Notes under the pieces: model-generated | Told to the model about the DNA's origin: nothing | Databases searched by the model: none | The model's input: the letters and a program-made list of their open reading frames with translations, nothing else | Shown: positions 19,401 through 28,966 of the stretch, piece by piece | How the letters are laid out: each line of letters begins with the position of its first letter | How positions within the stretch are numbered: position 1 is the stretch's first letter | DNA from: Ancistrus triradiatus | Taxonomy: Eukaryota; Chordata; Actinopteri; Siluriformes; Loricariidae | Assembly: GCA_025084515.1 (NCBI GenBank) | Contig: JAJAGP010002195.1 | Location: 1-64,000 of the forward strand | Direction of reading: 5' to 3' | DNA: 64,000 nucleotides | Program-made: the position numbers and the translations under genes

Positions 19401-21487
19401 GGGTTCACAAATGTTCAAGCACCACTGTACTGTAGTTTAAAGTAGTGTATGCATGAATTGTTTTACTTCAGGTGTTTCAGTGCATTATTTCTTCCATTTC
19501 CCAAACTTCCATTATAATGATAAAACAAGTTCTCCCTAGTTTACAGCTCTTGGGCTTTTAATTCAGATGCAGTGTAATGAGGAGGCACACCAGGTCTGCA
19601 TCACACAGGTCCAGCTCCCACTCCACGAAGAGCTGAGACATTTTGACGAGGCAAAACACAGATAAACACCTGGGCTTATGTTGCCAGAAATCCTGATGAT
19701 CATTTACCAGGAAGGTTCAGCACTTCAAACAAGTTCCCTACCCCTGAGCCACTCTGGCTCTTATTCCACCTCTGGCAAAGTAATGTGTCAGTTCTGTTAT
19801 ATGATGGTGGTGAGGATTCTCAGTGTTGGCACCCAGTAATGACCAGGAAGGGTCAAGTGCCCACTAATGACCAGATAGATTCAGGCACCCGGTAATGACC
19901 AGGTAAGATCAGGCACGATCAGGCACAAGGTCGGATCTGGCACCTGGTGAGTCATTCCACTGAATGGGTGCCATTTGCGTATTTACCAAAATATTATATT
20001 TTTATAATAAACAAAGAACATCTAAAAATAATTTAGGTAACAGGGTAGTAAGATGAGATTGACCTTCTCGGTCATGGTAACAATATCATAAAATATACAG
20101 GATAAAATAACTTCGTTTTGGTCTTCCCATGGCCTTCAGAAGATCCTGCTGAACATGTGACATGTGGTATGTTCCATAATTTTAAGAAGTGGGAATATAT
20201 TAGGGTAACAGGACCGAGTGAAAACCTTGCGACATGACTAAAACGTGTAATTCAAAGTAAACTATTATGGATTTCTTAGGTTCTTCCAATGACCAGGTTA
20301 AGATCAGGCACCCGGTAACAACCAGGTAGAATTAGGCACCCAGTAATGACCAAGTTTACATTACATTTACATAATTACAGCATTTAGCAGACACCCTTAT
20401 CCAGAGCGACTTACAATTGGTACAGTCTTACAATCCAAGCAATTGTGGGTTAAGGGTCTTGCTCAAGGACCCAACAGTGGAAGCTTGACAGAGGTGGGAT
20501 TTGAACCCTGGACCTTCTGGACCAAAGTCCAGTACCTTACCCGCTAGGCTACCATAGACAAACCGAAGTTAAGATCAAATACCCAGTAATGACCAGATAG
20601 CCAACTACCCAGTAATGACCGTTAGGGTTTCTGGCTCCATAAGTCGAGATGTATGATTGTCTTTGGTCTTACCAGAGGCTCCCAAGTCTCAGAGTTCTTG
20701 GGTGGACTCTGGGTCTGTGAGACCAAGGCTGTCCTCACATTACAGAACAAATAGCCCAAGCATGCTCATATTATGCTGTGTGGAGCACTCACCTGGACTT
20801 GCTGTGCTGGAAAACTATTGTCTGAGGACATCACACAGAATCTAGCACTACAGCACATGTGAGGGTTTCACACAAATCTCATCACACCAGAGATAAGTCA
20901 AACAAGACTAGATCAGAAGTATACACTAGTTGGGGGCATGGTCAGTGTGGCTCTGCAGATTATGGGTGCCGCCACATTTCATGCAATTACTCACTAATTT
21001 GTAGTTTATTTTTTGCTATTTCAAATATTGGCTAAACACTAAACTCTAAACACTAAAAAAAACTCTGCAATGTTCTTGTTTGAACCCATTTAATACAACC
21101 CTCTCCCCCTGTCAATGATGCACCTCTTGGTTCTGTACACACCTCAGATTCTGCTCAATAACTTACAGTCCAGTTTTGTGCTACATTGAACTTGCTGACA
21201 ATAAGGTCCTGGGATGTTATTACTTACCTTATTGTAATGAGATCAGATTCGAAACTGTGCCAAGTCTTCATGGTTTGTCTGACTGAAACTATAATACTCT
21301 TCCAATATTTGTCATTTAGATTTAAGGTCAGTTAAAGCTGTTTGTGCTGTTTTTTGTTTTTTTTTGGTGTTCAGGCGTAGCGAAGCTTGATGTTGGGGAC
21401 CGAGTGGAGCTGCTCATACCTCGTGCATCGGCAAAAGTGTTCTTGGATGGCGAATGCACCTTCATGGGGGCCATCAAACTGACCTGA
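9120..21487 (+). CDS. tnfsf13b: TNFSF13B (BAFF), six-exon gene, 269 residues
   Basis: BAFF is a type II membrane TNF-family cytokine that supports B-cell survival through BAFF-R, TACI and BCMA. The exons at 9120-9383, 11180-11279, 16948-17004, 17250-17374, 17673-17823 and 21375-21487 sum to 810 nt and join in frame. Residues 1-17 are cytoplasmic, about 18-40 transmembrane, 45-120 stalk, and about 126-269 the TNF-homology domain. The domain holds CLQMIAD (126-132), IPWQTG (150-155), YYFIYSQ (176-182), YAMGH (190-194), a BAFF-type flap loop around VVGDES (203-208), a cysteine pair 216/229 and the C-terminal LDGECTFMGAIKL. The stalk has only KKR at 110-112 as a possible protease site. ABHD13 lies just upstream as in human. 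The subtype is supported by this synteny and by the flap, which APRIL lacks. Confidence 0.95.
9740..10780 (+). repeat. compound ATT/AGT microsatellite with higher-order units, intron 1
   Basis: About 1 kb of ATT-rich sequence contains repeated blocks. Each has 'ggcaaacattgtaatttgtt', 'ctagtactactagtattcatt', an ATT run, 'tttattatgccaaacagtta', then AGT runs and 'tttattaagctcatt'. At least three such blocks are visible, at roughly 10120-10360, 10360-10590 and 10590-10690, showing that the microsatellite expanded as larger duplicated units. Confidence 0.85.
11180..11279 (+). CDS. tnfsf13b: TNFSF13B exon 2, with predicted GC donor
   Basis: Encodes QGGSEELETD through GTESEQL, a stalk region with basic KKR followed by acidic residues, as in other BAFF proteins just before the TNF domain. 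The acceptor is a tandem CAGCAG (tgtcctcagcag), so exon start could be 11180 or 11183, both in frame. The exon must end with one extra base to match exon 3. The only consensus-like site doing this is ttag/gcaaga at 11279/11280, a GC donor. The open frame continues to 11494 but loses all similarity. Confidence 0.8.
11790..12050 (-). mobile_element. Tc1-like fragment in TNFSF13B intron 2
   Basis: On the minus strand the block around 11990-12030 ('catcccaaagactttgaatg', 'ggttacggtcaggact') corresponds to the DLNPIE-type region of a Tc1 transposase. It is a third Tc1 subfamily, decayed and without recognisable ends. Confidence 0.55.
12363..13859. mobile_element. long-inverted-repeat element with AAGACGTCTT palindrome arrays
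   Basis: The left side (12363-12521) and right side (about 13764-13859) both contain repeated AAGACGTCTT / AAGATGTCTT / GACATGTCTT palindromes. Their inner borders are inverted copies: 'tgatggctgggtatg' ending at 12520 and 'catacccagccatca' from about 13767. This looks like a ~1.5 kb DNA element with long inverted ends built from short palindromes. No transposase is visible. The interior carries a LINE 3' fragment at 13395-13660. I do not recognise the family. Confidence 0.6.
13395..13660 (+). repeat. LINE 3' end with TTGAC tail
   Basis: The stretch contains 'cctcccaaggtttcttcct', 'gggagtttttccttgccact', 'gctttgagacaatgctccat' and ends in a cttga tandem tail. Copies occur at 30690, 38190 (inverted) and 58915 (inverted, cut by the gap). 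The tail repeats and shared 3' anchoring are what non-LTR retrotransposons leave behind. No protein remains. Confidence 0.65.
13985..14455 (+). mobile_element. Tc1-like transposase C-terminal relic
   Basis: The plus strand reads LQQGNDPKHTSKL near 14158-14198 and IEHFWGCLKTD near 14281-14315, the second and third catalytic blocks of a Tc1/mariner DDE transposase. Frames are broken by stops. No terminal repeats were found. Confidence 0.75.
14456..15290. other. unassigned intron sequence
   Basis: AT-rich sequence in TNFSF13B intron 2. A stretch at 14940-14975 ('actttatttgaatagtgctt', 'ttcacaacaggtgttgtcac') resembles the end of a LINE tail in inverse orientation, as at 58920. Nothing else is recognisable. 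Confidence 0.3.
15292..15472 (-). repeat. tRNA-derived SINE
   Basis: A nearly complete inverted copy of the family described at 22143, with the ATTTAC tail at left and the tRNA-like head at right. The short flank catgtt occurs on both sides and may be a target duplication. Confidence 0.85.
15976..16145 (-). repeat. tRNA-derived SINE, head truncated
   Basis: An inverted copy with intact tail and body; the head stops around 16145 within the box B region side. It lies 500 bases from the copy at 15292 in the same orientation. Confidence 0.85.
16948..17004 (+). CDS. tnfsf13b: TNFSF13B exon 3
   Basis: A 57-base exon after acceptor cttgttcag (16947). It reads LHPCLQMIADNKKEVFQK plus one base and ends at donor aaag/gtaata. 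CLQMIAD is the signature start of the BAFF TNF-homology domain. It enters and leaves in phase 1, matching exon 4, which starts with AG to complete a Glu codon. Confidence 0.92.
17250..17374 (+). CDS. tnfsf13b: TNFSF13B exon 4
   Basis: Encodes the first strands of the TNF domain, FEMATYIAIPWQTGL through EEGYYFIYSQ. The acceptor is gttgctcag (17249) and the donor cag/gtagcg (17375). It ends in phase 0. Confidence 0.95.
17673..17823 (+). CDS. tnfsf13b: TNFSF13B exon 5
   Basis: Encodes VYYKDPNYAMGH through NTCFTGG, covering the BAFF-specific flap (VVGDES) and both domain cysteines. The acceptor is tttttccag (17672) and the donor gag/gtgagt (17824). It ends in phase 1. Confidence 0.96.
17881..19428 (+). 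mobile_element. Tc1-like transposon, full length, with nested SINE (family A)
   Basis: Both inverted ends are present (acagtggtgcttgaaagtt at left, its inverse at 19410-19428). The transposase frame is broken. The longest piece (18646-19128) carries WTDETK, KHGGGSIMVWACFA, MQQDNDPKHTS and WPSQSPDLNP, the DDE blocks. A SINE is inserted at 18384-18542, in the region of the N-terminal helix-turn-helix coding part. It lies in TNFSF13B intron 5. Confidence 0.92.
18384..18542 (+). repeat. tRNA-derived SINE nested in Tc1
   Basis: It interrupts a Tc1 sequence that is continuous in the copy at 35795 (compare 36298-36315). An 'aag' flanks both sides. The head lacks its first ~12 bases; the tail is shortened to 'ggataagggtgtaaatgtaa'. 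The SINE jumped after this Tc1 copy had settled. Confidence 0.9.
19429..19828. other. unassigned intron 5 sequence
   Basis: No recognisable gene or repeat between the Tc1 copy and the minisatellite. Confidence 0.4.
19829..20630 (+). repeat. minisatellite of GGCACCCRGTAATGACCAG units, interrupted
   Basis: Units of about 27-29 bases with the core 'cacccagtaatgaccag' followed by 'gtaagatcagg' occur at 19829-19945, 20287-20355 and 20565-20625. The middle is broken by unrelated sequence and by a SINE at 20355-20557. A related pair is at 16773-16805 in intron 2 of the same gene. Confidence 0.8.
20355..20557 (-). repeat. tRNA-derived SINE inside the minisatellite
   Basis: A complete inverted copy with the tail at left and the head ending 'ccgctaggctaccatag'. 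It splits the minisatellite units on either side. Confidence 0.9.
20631..21374. other. unassigned end of intron 5
   Basis: No repeat recognised. The intron closes with a T-rich tract and ggtgttcag at 21374. Confidence 0.4.
21375..21487 (+). CDS. tnfsf13b: TNFSF13B exon 6 and stop
   Basis: Encodes VAKLDVGDRVELLIPR through DGECTFMGAIKLT and the TGA stop at 21485. These are the last strands of the TNF domain; the closing FxGAxKL motif is typical of BAFF. The 3' UTR follows; the first AATAAA noticed is at 22344-22349, after a SINE, so the transcript may include that SINE. Confidence 0.96.
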
Positions 21488-22142
21488 TCTGCCTCCGGAA
21501 CTCTGCACAAGACTGAATCTGGATGATCTCCAGTGGATTTATTATAACGGTACGAATGGAGTTAATACAGTTTCAGTGATTGGAATACAACAGAACAGCT
21601 ATAATACAGACAGTGACCCAGGCAGATTTGGAGGAGATTTTCTGTGAAGGCTAATACGCTTTGGGTAAGGTACTGGGGAACTGTCCGTTCATCACTGGAA
21701 CTATTTCATATATGGAGACTGATGTACTTTAGACTGGATATGATTATTAGCTTCTCAATGACCTTCCTGCTTTCTTTGGGTCTGTTACAAAGATGAACCT
21801 GGTCGAACGTCTAGAGCATGAACGGGAGGCTTGTATGTGGAGCACTGGTTCAGAGGCATCTTCTAACACCAAACATTTTATCAGATGTGGTTTTGATTTC
21901 TGCAAACCAGCATTTCTTTCCTAGTCTCATCGCATTTTTTCTGACTCAGCATTCGTGTTTCATGTGTACTGCAGAGGTACACATGAAGTGGGTGGCATAT
22001 GTGTGAAGTGTCACAAGATGAGTTCTTTGTTTTTCTGTTTTTTGGTAACCGATTACTGCGTATCCAAGCACATTCACATTCATCTCAGTGCTCGTAGTTG
22101 AAAAGACAATTTTGCCTGTCAGTAAACTACAGTCTGTCGGGA

Positions 22143-22335
22143 CTGTGCTGGCCTAGCGGTTAAGGTACTGGATTCTGGACCAGAAGGTCCAGGGTTCAAA
22201 TCCCACATCTGCCAAGCTGCCACTGTTGAGTCCTTGAGCAAGGCCCTTAACCCACAATTGCTTGGATTGTAAGACTGTACCAATTGTAAGTCGCTCTGGA
22301 TAAGGGTGTCTGCTAAATGCTGTAAATGTAAATGT
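22143..22335 (+). repeat. tRNA-derived SINE with UnaL2-type tail (reference copy)
   Basis: This is the best copy of the commonest SINE here. The head resembles a tRNA: an A-box-like 'ggcctagcggttaaggta' and a B box 'gggttcaaatccc'. The body runs through 'gagcaaggcccttaaccc'. The tail forms the hairpin cgctct-GGATA-agggtg and ends in TGTAAA repeats. A GGATA-loop hairpin is the recognition mark of UnaL2-type (L2 clade) LINEs, so this SINE is probably copied by such a LINE. RNA polymerase III would transcribe it; it is not a tRNA gene. Confidence 0.9.
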
Positions 22336-22918
22336 ACAGTCAGAATAAAAAAAACAACCTGATGTGTTGAATTTTCCTGTGACTAAACAGTAAATCCAGT
22401 CACTGGTTACAGTATACCACGTCCCATAGGGGACAAACAACAGCTATTTTTGGTGCTGCGGTTAGCCAGTTGATTTGTTTGTGGTTATGTTTTTGCATTT
22501 TGCGTAATTTTCAGCAGAGGTCAGCACTGACACATAAGTGAGTCACAATGCCACTTGACTTTCTGGAAACAGTGATATTCAACTGAGCAAGTACTTTAGA
22601 CGGGCGCCTTGAATTTGCAGTGGTTTAATAAGCTAGCTCACCACTGTAGCAACCTGGGTTTTTGTCCTGTTGGTGCCTTCTAACCAGCATTGGGCATCAC
22701 ATGCTTGCATGATTGGCTGTGTATGTGGTAGTGAGGCCAGTTGGGTGATCATCCACCAGGGTTACAACAGCAACCCCTACCCAGCCTTGAAATGGACTGG
22801 CCTCCCATCCAGGGCATGCTTACATCCTATGTTCTCTGGGAATAAGTGCCACAGCCCCCTTTAAGAAGGAAAAGGTGGGGTAAAATTCAAGCAGTTGAGG
22901 GTGAAGGGGTTGGCTCAA

Positions 22919-23093
22919 CATTTATGTCATTTATATCATTAGGAGACACCCTTATACAGAGCAACTTACAACTGATACAATCCAAGCAGTTGTGGGTTAA
23001 GGACAACTTTGGCAGCTTAGTAGAGGTGGGATTTGAACCAGGGACCTTCTACACCATAGTCCAGTACTCTAACCGCTAAGCCACCTTGCCCGA
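22919..23093 (-). repeat. tRNA-derived SINE, diverged
   Basis: Inverted copy with tail 'cccttatacagagcaactta' and head 'taaccgctaagccacc'. More diverged than the 22143 copy. Confidence 0.8.
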
Positions 23094-23164
23094 CAAGGGT
23101 CCTTAGTGAAAGCGTGGCAGAGCTGGGACTTGAAAATTCAAGTTTCAAAACTTCTCATTACTGG

Positions 23165-23300
23165 CAGCTGGGGACTGGAGTAACTCACTAGTAAGACTCT
23201 GGGGAAAAAAAATCAGAAGGTTGTGAGTTCAAATCCCAGCTATGGCAGCCCTCCGCTCAAATGGAAGTCGTTGTCTGTTAAGGGCGTCTGCTTAAAGCTT
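23165..23300 (+). repeat. tRNA-derived SINE relic
   Basis: A B-box-like 'gtgagttcaaatcccag' is followed by a shortened tail 'gggcgtctgcttaaa'. The body differs from the main family, so this may be a related, older subfamily. Confidence 0.5.
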
Positions 23301-23721
23301 AATAGGTGTAATGTGTTTAACGTCCTCCAGAGGGCACCAGCTTCCAACAGAAATCTTCTGTAGTAATAGACGAGATGGGATGACGGGTGAATAAGGTGTA
23401 AAAGTTAAAGCATGGAGATATTTTCCACTTATAGTCCCACTGAAATTCCCATTAAGCCAAAGCAATAGATATGATGAGAGAAATCTCATTTTAACTGATA
23501 ATATTGGCTATTATATGGCTTCATCCTCTCAGTGTGGTTCATTAGTTTTCTGGTGTAGGGGGGAATCTGAAAACCTCCAGACCATTTGGCTAATAAAATA
23601 ATAATAGAAGGTGTCCCACAAGTCCAGCACCATAGGACAGCATTTTTTATGAGCATGCTCAATATGTTCATTATTATTCTCAAGGCACAATTTAGCCATA
23701 TTAACCATAGTGGGCTTTACT

Positions 23722-24132
23722 CTACAAAAGTCTTAATCCACCATTATATTAGATATACTGTTGTTTTAGCAATGGTGTAATAACCATATATAATTATTTC
23801 TGTCTTTTTATTAGAATGCAACCAGAAATACAGGGTGTTTGTATGCTATATTTACAAATATTGTATTAAAAAAGCAGCATCTGGCAGCTGCAAGAAGCTT
23901 GATCAGGAATGGTCTTTACGTTTTCAAAAGGGGACGAAGGTGAAATGGTTAAGATATTGCTAAAGCTCACAAAGACTGGAATGATGATCGGTGGAAAAGA
24001 GTATTATCGAGTGACATATCCAAGCTAAAATTTTTTGGGTCCAATCACTGACAGTAAACTGTATATGGTCATGATACCACTGCTAAAACAACAAATCTAA
24101 TAATAGCATAAGCCTTTTGCACAGTAGTGTAT
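23722..24132 (+). mobile_element. Tc1-like family B, internally deleted
   Basis: Ends resemble aaaagtctta / taagccttttgcacagtagtg. Internal sequence encodes AKAHKDWNDD and VLSSDISKLKFFGS-like pieces, the first catalytic Asp block of a Tc1 transposase. Only about 410 bases remain, so it is non-autonomous. Related copies are at 41107 and 53928. Confidence 0.75.
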
Positions 24133-24498
24133 GTTTCATGATTCCTTAAACCTTGCAATAAGTCAGCTAACATAGCACTGTTATTGGATGCACTTGGTTA
24201 AATAAGTAGTGGCTCTTCTTTGGCTTTGGTTATTTTGTTAATTCATACTTGCTTGTTCATGTATTTTCCATACCTGCTTAATCAAACTCAGGGTCACGTT
24301 GGTGCTTGATGGAGCCGATCTGGGCTCCAATCAACGGTATAAAAAATGTAATAATGTGTTTAGGCAAATTTGCAGCTATCTGCTTTAAAACCAATGAAAA
24401 AAGTCATGTAAAATCTTAAATATAAGTAAAATAATATTTACGATGCAAAAATACTACAAATGTCCCCGTTTTTAGCTAACCACTAATCTACTGCTTTT
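24133..24498. other. unassigned spacer
   Basis: AT-rich, no recognisable feature. Confidence 0.4.
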
Positions 24499-25518
24499 AC
24501 AGTGATGCATGAAAGTTTGTGAACCCTTTAGAATTTTCTATATTTCTGCATAAATATGACTTAAGACATCATCAGATTTTCACACAAGTCCTAAAAGTAG
24601 ATAAAGAGAACCCACTTAAACAAATGAGACAAAAAATTTCATACTTGGTCATTTATTTATTGAGGAAAATGATCTAATCATTACGTATTAGTGAGTGGCA
24701 AAAGTATGTGAACTTCTAGGATTAGCAGTTACTTTGAAGATGAAATTAGAGTCAGGTTTTTCAATCAATGGGATGACAATCAGGTGTGTTTTATTTAAAG
24801 AACAGGAATCTATCAAAGTCTGCTCTTCACAACACACATTTGTGGAAGTGTATCATGGCACGAATAAAGGAGATTTATGAATACCTCAGAAAAAGAGTTG
24901 TTGTTGCTCATCAGGCTGGAAAAGGTTACAAAACCATCTCTAAAGAGTTGGACTCCACAATCCACAGTCAGACAGATTGGTACAATGGAGGACAATTCAA
25001 GGACCATTGTTACCCTCCCCAGGGAGTGGTTTTTTTTCGTTCGACCAAAAAGATCACTCCAAGAGCAAGGTTTGTGTAATAGTTGGCGTGGTCCACAAAG
25101 GACATCAGGGTGTAACTTCTAAGCAACTGAAGGACTCTTCTAATGGCTAACTGTTAATGTCAGAGTCCACATCAGAAGAGACTGAACCAAACAATGGTGC
25201 TGCATGGCAGGGTTGCAAGGAGAGCCACGCTCTCCCAAAAAAGAACATTGCTGCTCGTCTGCCAGTCTGCAGTTTGCTAAAGATCACATGGAAAAGCCAG
25301 AAGGCTACTGGAAGAATGTTTTGTGAACAGATTAAAAGAAAATCATTATGTTTGGAGAAAGGAAAACACTGCATTCCAGCATAAGAACCTCATCCCATCT
25401 GTGAAACATGGTGGTGGTAGTATCATGGTTTGGGCCTGCTTTGCTGCATCTGGGCCAGGAGGGAAATGCAGAAATTTAGACAATTCTGAAGGGTTCCCAA
25501 ACTTTCAAGCACCATTGT
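24499..25518 (+). mobile_element. Tc1-like transposon, internal deletion (family A)
   Basis: Both ends are present (acagtgatgcatgaaagtt and the inverse at 25500-25518). The transposase body runs as far as KHGGGSIMVWACFAASGPG, then jumps directly to the right end, so the region with the second and third catalytic residues is deleted. Frames are broken. Confidence 0.9.
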
Positions 25519-25682
25519 ACCATTTGGCCCAGGGTGAAAAGACTAACTTCAGTACATGTCTCATTGATTTTGAACACCCACTTAATCTAGTTCAGGTTTG
25601 TATGGGACCAGGCCGTGCCCAACAGAACAGGGTGCCAGGTGGGAACCAGCCCTGGACAGCCCTGGATAGTCCATGGTGCCAT

Positions 25683-25965
25683 GGACTGTGGTGACAAAGT
25701 GCTTAAGCTATTGGACTATGGATCAGAAGGTCCAGTGTTCACATCCCAGCATAGGGTGCAAGGCAGGAACAACCCAAGAGAGGGTGCCAATCCATTCTAG
25801 GGCACATACACTCATACACACACTCACACACCAGTTAATCTAACACACCTGCCTTTGGACTGTGGGAGGAAACCAGCGCACCCAGAGTAAAGCCACAAGG
25901 ACACGGGGAGGACATGTAAATTTCACACAGAAAGGACCCAGACCGCTCCTCCAGGACCTTCTCGA
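25683..25965 (+). repeat. tRNA-headed repeat fused to a second conserved repeat
   Basis: A SINE head ('tggactatggatcagaaggt', then a degenerate B box) joins a block typical of another fish SINE in inverse orientation: 'gtgggaggaaaccagcgcac', 'ggacacggggaggacatg', 'cacacagaaaggaccca'. The second block is the inverse of 54385-54530. Confidence 0.6.
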
Positions 25966-26199
25966 CAGTATTACACACCGGGCCACTGTACTGCCCTGCT
26001 ATGATGCATGATTTTCCTTTTTCTTCCTGTTTTAACCCAACTTATTCTTGGAATGGGAAGGGTTTGTCTGGAGCCTAACTCTGAGTTTGTTGGACGCAGG
26101 TAGGATGTCAGTCCTTCAATGGGCCCAGTAGGGGTCACCTTTGCAGCGTTGGAGGATGTTTAAGTTATTGTATTGCCCCTGAGAAATTATTCACTCTAG

Positions 26200-26560
26200 A
26201 ATATGCAACATTATGAGAGTGTATTAAAGAGCCACGTGTCCATCTGTGTGAATCAGCATCCGCCTGTAAAGCATCGATCCTGCCGCAGGCTCCATTATAA
26301 ATTGACACGGTCTCTAAAAGAGCTTTATGAGCTAGCTCGCCCACCGAGAGGATACCAGAGATGTACAGTTTAAGGCATTGGAGGAAGTTTGATTGTCCTC
26401 CCCTGCTGTATTATTGACTCTTCAGATGGGAGGCAGAAGTGTGATCTGAAGGTCTGTTCAACCAGACCCAAAGCTTTAGGGATTCTGAATGAAGATCAGT
26501 GAGTCCCTATGGTGTCTTTAGCTTCAAATCAGTTGATTGTTCCTCAGAAGAACTGCTAGG
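26200..26560. promoter_or_regulatory. non-repetitive island, possible conserved non-coding element
   Basis: This stretch lacks repeat character and has balanced base composition unlike its flanks, for example 'agcatccgcctgtaaagcat' and 'ccgcaggctccattataaat'. It contains no convincing open frame. It could be an enhancer, but that rests only on how it differs from neighbouring sequence. Confidence 0.25.
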
Positions 26561-27254
26561 CCAGAAGTTTTCAAACTGAATTGATTTTTCACTGTGCATT
26601 GATTTTCTCCTTTCACTTTTCAAGTGTGCAATTGACAAGTGTCATTACTCACACTATCATGCTGATCCTTTTAACGATTTTTTTGTGGATTTTTTTTTCC
26701 TTTGATGCTCACTTTGATTGGCCCCTTCTACTGTGGTTGAAACTATTCTTTATTGTAAGTTTGGGCATGAAGTTTACTCTGGCAGGGGTTTGTGGGTAAC
26801 GTAGATGATAACGGAAGGACATTTTTCAACTAGTTCTTTCATCTAGTGTGATTTATTGGATGAAAGATAAGCAGTACTCACTCTCATCACTCTCATTCTT
26901 CCCACACATACACTACACAGCATGGAGGGTGAAGGAGTGACATGGTCAGCAGAGATAAGAAGCACTGCAGTTCTTTTTTACATCATGTCCTACATTTTTT
27001 TGAGTAGTGATAGACTCAAAGAGGTGGGAAAATTTGTGTTTCATCTATTTCTATTCATGTTTGCGCATCAACAACTTGTTTACCCAGATCAGTTTTAAGT
27101 GAAGCGAAACTCCTTACACCAATATGCAGCATTTGTTATTTACAGAGAAGACTATGAATTTAACATGAGTTTGTGTTATGACAGGTTCTGCTTGCAGCGT
27201 AATCCCCTCGCTTTAATATTTAAACATGTTCAAACCTTAAGCATGTATCATTAT
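26561..27254. other. unassigned spacer
   Basis: T-rich, AT-rich sequence. The open frames at 26581-26799 and 27099-27305 have no recognisable domain. Confidence 0.4.
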
Positions 27255-27510
27255 CACCTTCTTTTGGCTCATCCCATTAGGGGTCTCCACAGTGGACCAT
27301 CCTGATCTGCATATTGGATATGGCAAAGGGTTTATGCTGGATGCCCTTCCTGATGCGACGTTTATTTATCCAGACTTTTGACTGCCACTTCGAGCACCCA
27401 GACATGTGCACACCCGGGACATGCTCACACAGGGACACTGTGGAAAGACCAGTAGACCTAACACATGTCTATGGAATGTGGGAGGAAACCAGAGAACCTG
27501 GACCTACCAG
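27255..27510 (-). repeat. RTE-like LINE 3' tail fragment with adjoining repeat
   Basis: The block 'cttttggctcatcccatta' with 'ggggtctccacagtggac' matches the 3' end of the LINE at 46244-46957 ('cggcttctccctttatcagg', 'ggtcaccacagcga'). It continues into 'tgctggatgcccttcctgat', a common continuation in fish repeats. Confidence 0.55.
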
Positions 27511-27584
27511 CTAAAATCCTCCAGTGCAAGATGAAAAAAAAAGAATAATAATGAATAGGCAACAGTTACGTTTATTCATTTGGT

Positions 27585-27725
27585 AGAATGAATTACAACT
27601 GATACAGACTTGGACCAAACCAACCATTAAGGCCTTGCATAAGGGCCCTGCAGTGACAGCTTGGCAGCATTGGGACTTGAGCCCTAGACCTCCTGGTTTG
27701 TAGTCCTGTACCTTAAGCACTGTTC
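27585..27725 (-). repeat. tRNA-derived SINE, old copy
   Basis: Strongly diverged inverted copy. The body 'aaggccttgcataagggcc', 'agtgacagcttggcagc' and a degenerate box B 'gggacttgagccct' are visible. Confidence 0.65.
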
Positions 27726-27892
27726 CAAAGTCCAACGTTAGACCACAGCTTACAGGTTATCAGGTAGCATGCTGGCTAAGAAACTTCTTAGAAGTTTTCA
27801 ATACAAACTCAGAATTTTCGAATGCTTTAAATATAAAAAAAATCAGAGTTATGACGCATAAATAGTGCTTAAACCCAAAGACTACCGTATTA

Positions 27893-28432
27893 TTCGGGCT
27901 ATAAAGCACACCGGGTTATAAGGCGCGATATCAATGATCGACTGCTAACGAGTATATTTTCATACATAAAGCGCACCGGGTTATAAGGCGCATGAAATGA
28001 AACAAAACTCTTAAGTTCCGTCGGAAGCTCAGTTTGGTCTTTACCTGGCGCAGGGCGTCTTCTTGCTTCCTCCACTTCCGTACCATTGTTTCGTTAATGT
28101 TGAATTCTCTCACAGCTGCTCTATGTCCATGTTGTACTGCGTGACTGCGTGACCGAAAATGAATGAATGAATGCACACACCCTAATGCTGAAGCACATAC
28201 CGTATTACTCCGCGATGCTGCACACTACGGTGGCCGTAAGCTTCGTAACTTACTGTGCTAAAACATTTTGACAGATTTATGAGCGCCGTGTACCATCTAC
28301 AATCGGTTCTAGGTCAGAAAGCACAACCAGAATTAATTCATACATTAGATGCACCGCATTTTAAGTCGCACTGTCGATTGTTGAGAAAGTTAAAGTATTT
28401 TAAGTGCGCCTTATAGTCCGAAAAATACGGTA
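27893..28432 (-). mobile_element. pogo-type miniature element retaining transposase helix-turn-helix (copy 1)
   Basis: Flanked by TA, with inverted ends ccgtattattcggg and ccgaaaaatacgg. On the minus strand a stretch encodes HAVQHGHRAAVREFNINE and TMVRKWRKQEDALRQVKTK, the N-terminal helix-turn-helix of pogo/Tigger-like transposases. The DDE catalytic part is absent, so the element depends on another source of transposase. Copies are at 39841 and 56958. Confidence 0.85.
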
Positions 28433-28755
28433 TATCATCACAATTGTTCATCCTGAAGACTTTAACCTTAAACCATCAATTATTTAAAGTGTAATGGGCA
28501 TGCTTACTGAAATTTGTGGCATACTGCTTTAAAAAAACTGTCCTGTTAAACCATTAACACACGTTTTTTATAATGTTTGTGAAATATGCTTATGATGCTA
28601 TGATATATTTAGCTCACAAATACTAACAATATTCTCCTGTCATCCCATAATAGCAGGCTGGATATCTGAAAGATTACTTAGTATCTGGCCCAGGTGGAAA
28701 TCGTTGAGATTTCAGAATGAGGCTCAGTTGGCATTGTCATATTCAAAGTAATTGC

Positions 28756-28966
28756 AACCCTAAATCAGAAAAAAGTTGGGACAGTATGGGAAATGCAAAT
28801 CAAATGTGCAGTGTTTCTTACATTTACGTTGACTTTTATATCATACATAAATCATTGATTGTAAGAATGAATTGCAGACAGAATGTTCCCAAGATATTTC
28901 ATGTTTTCTCTGGTCAATTTCATTTGTTAATAAACATCCATTCCTGCATTTCAGGCCTGCTAAGGT
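28756..28966 (+). mobile_element. mariner-like terminal fragment
   Basis: Starts 'caaccctaaatcagaaaaaa' and 'gttgggacagtatggg', matching the left 170 bases of the element at 32837, then stops. The second terminal repeat is missing. Confidence 0.75.

Noticed and set aside
22150..22210. tRNA gene
   Set aside because: A- and B-box-like motifs are present, but they are the head of a SINE found in many copies and do not complete a cloverleaf.
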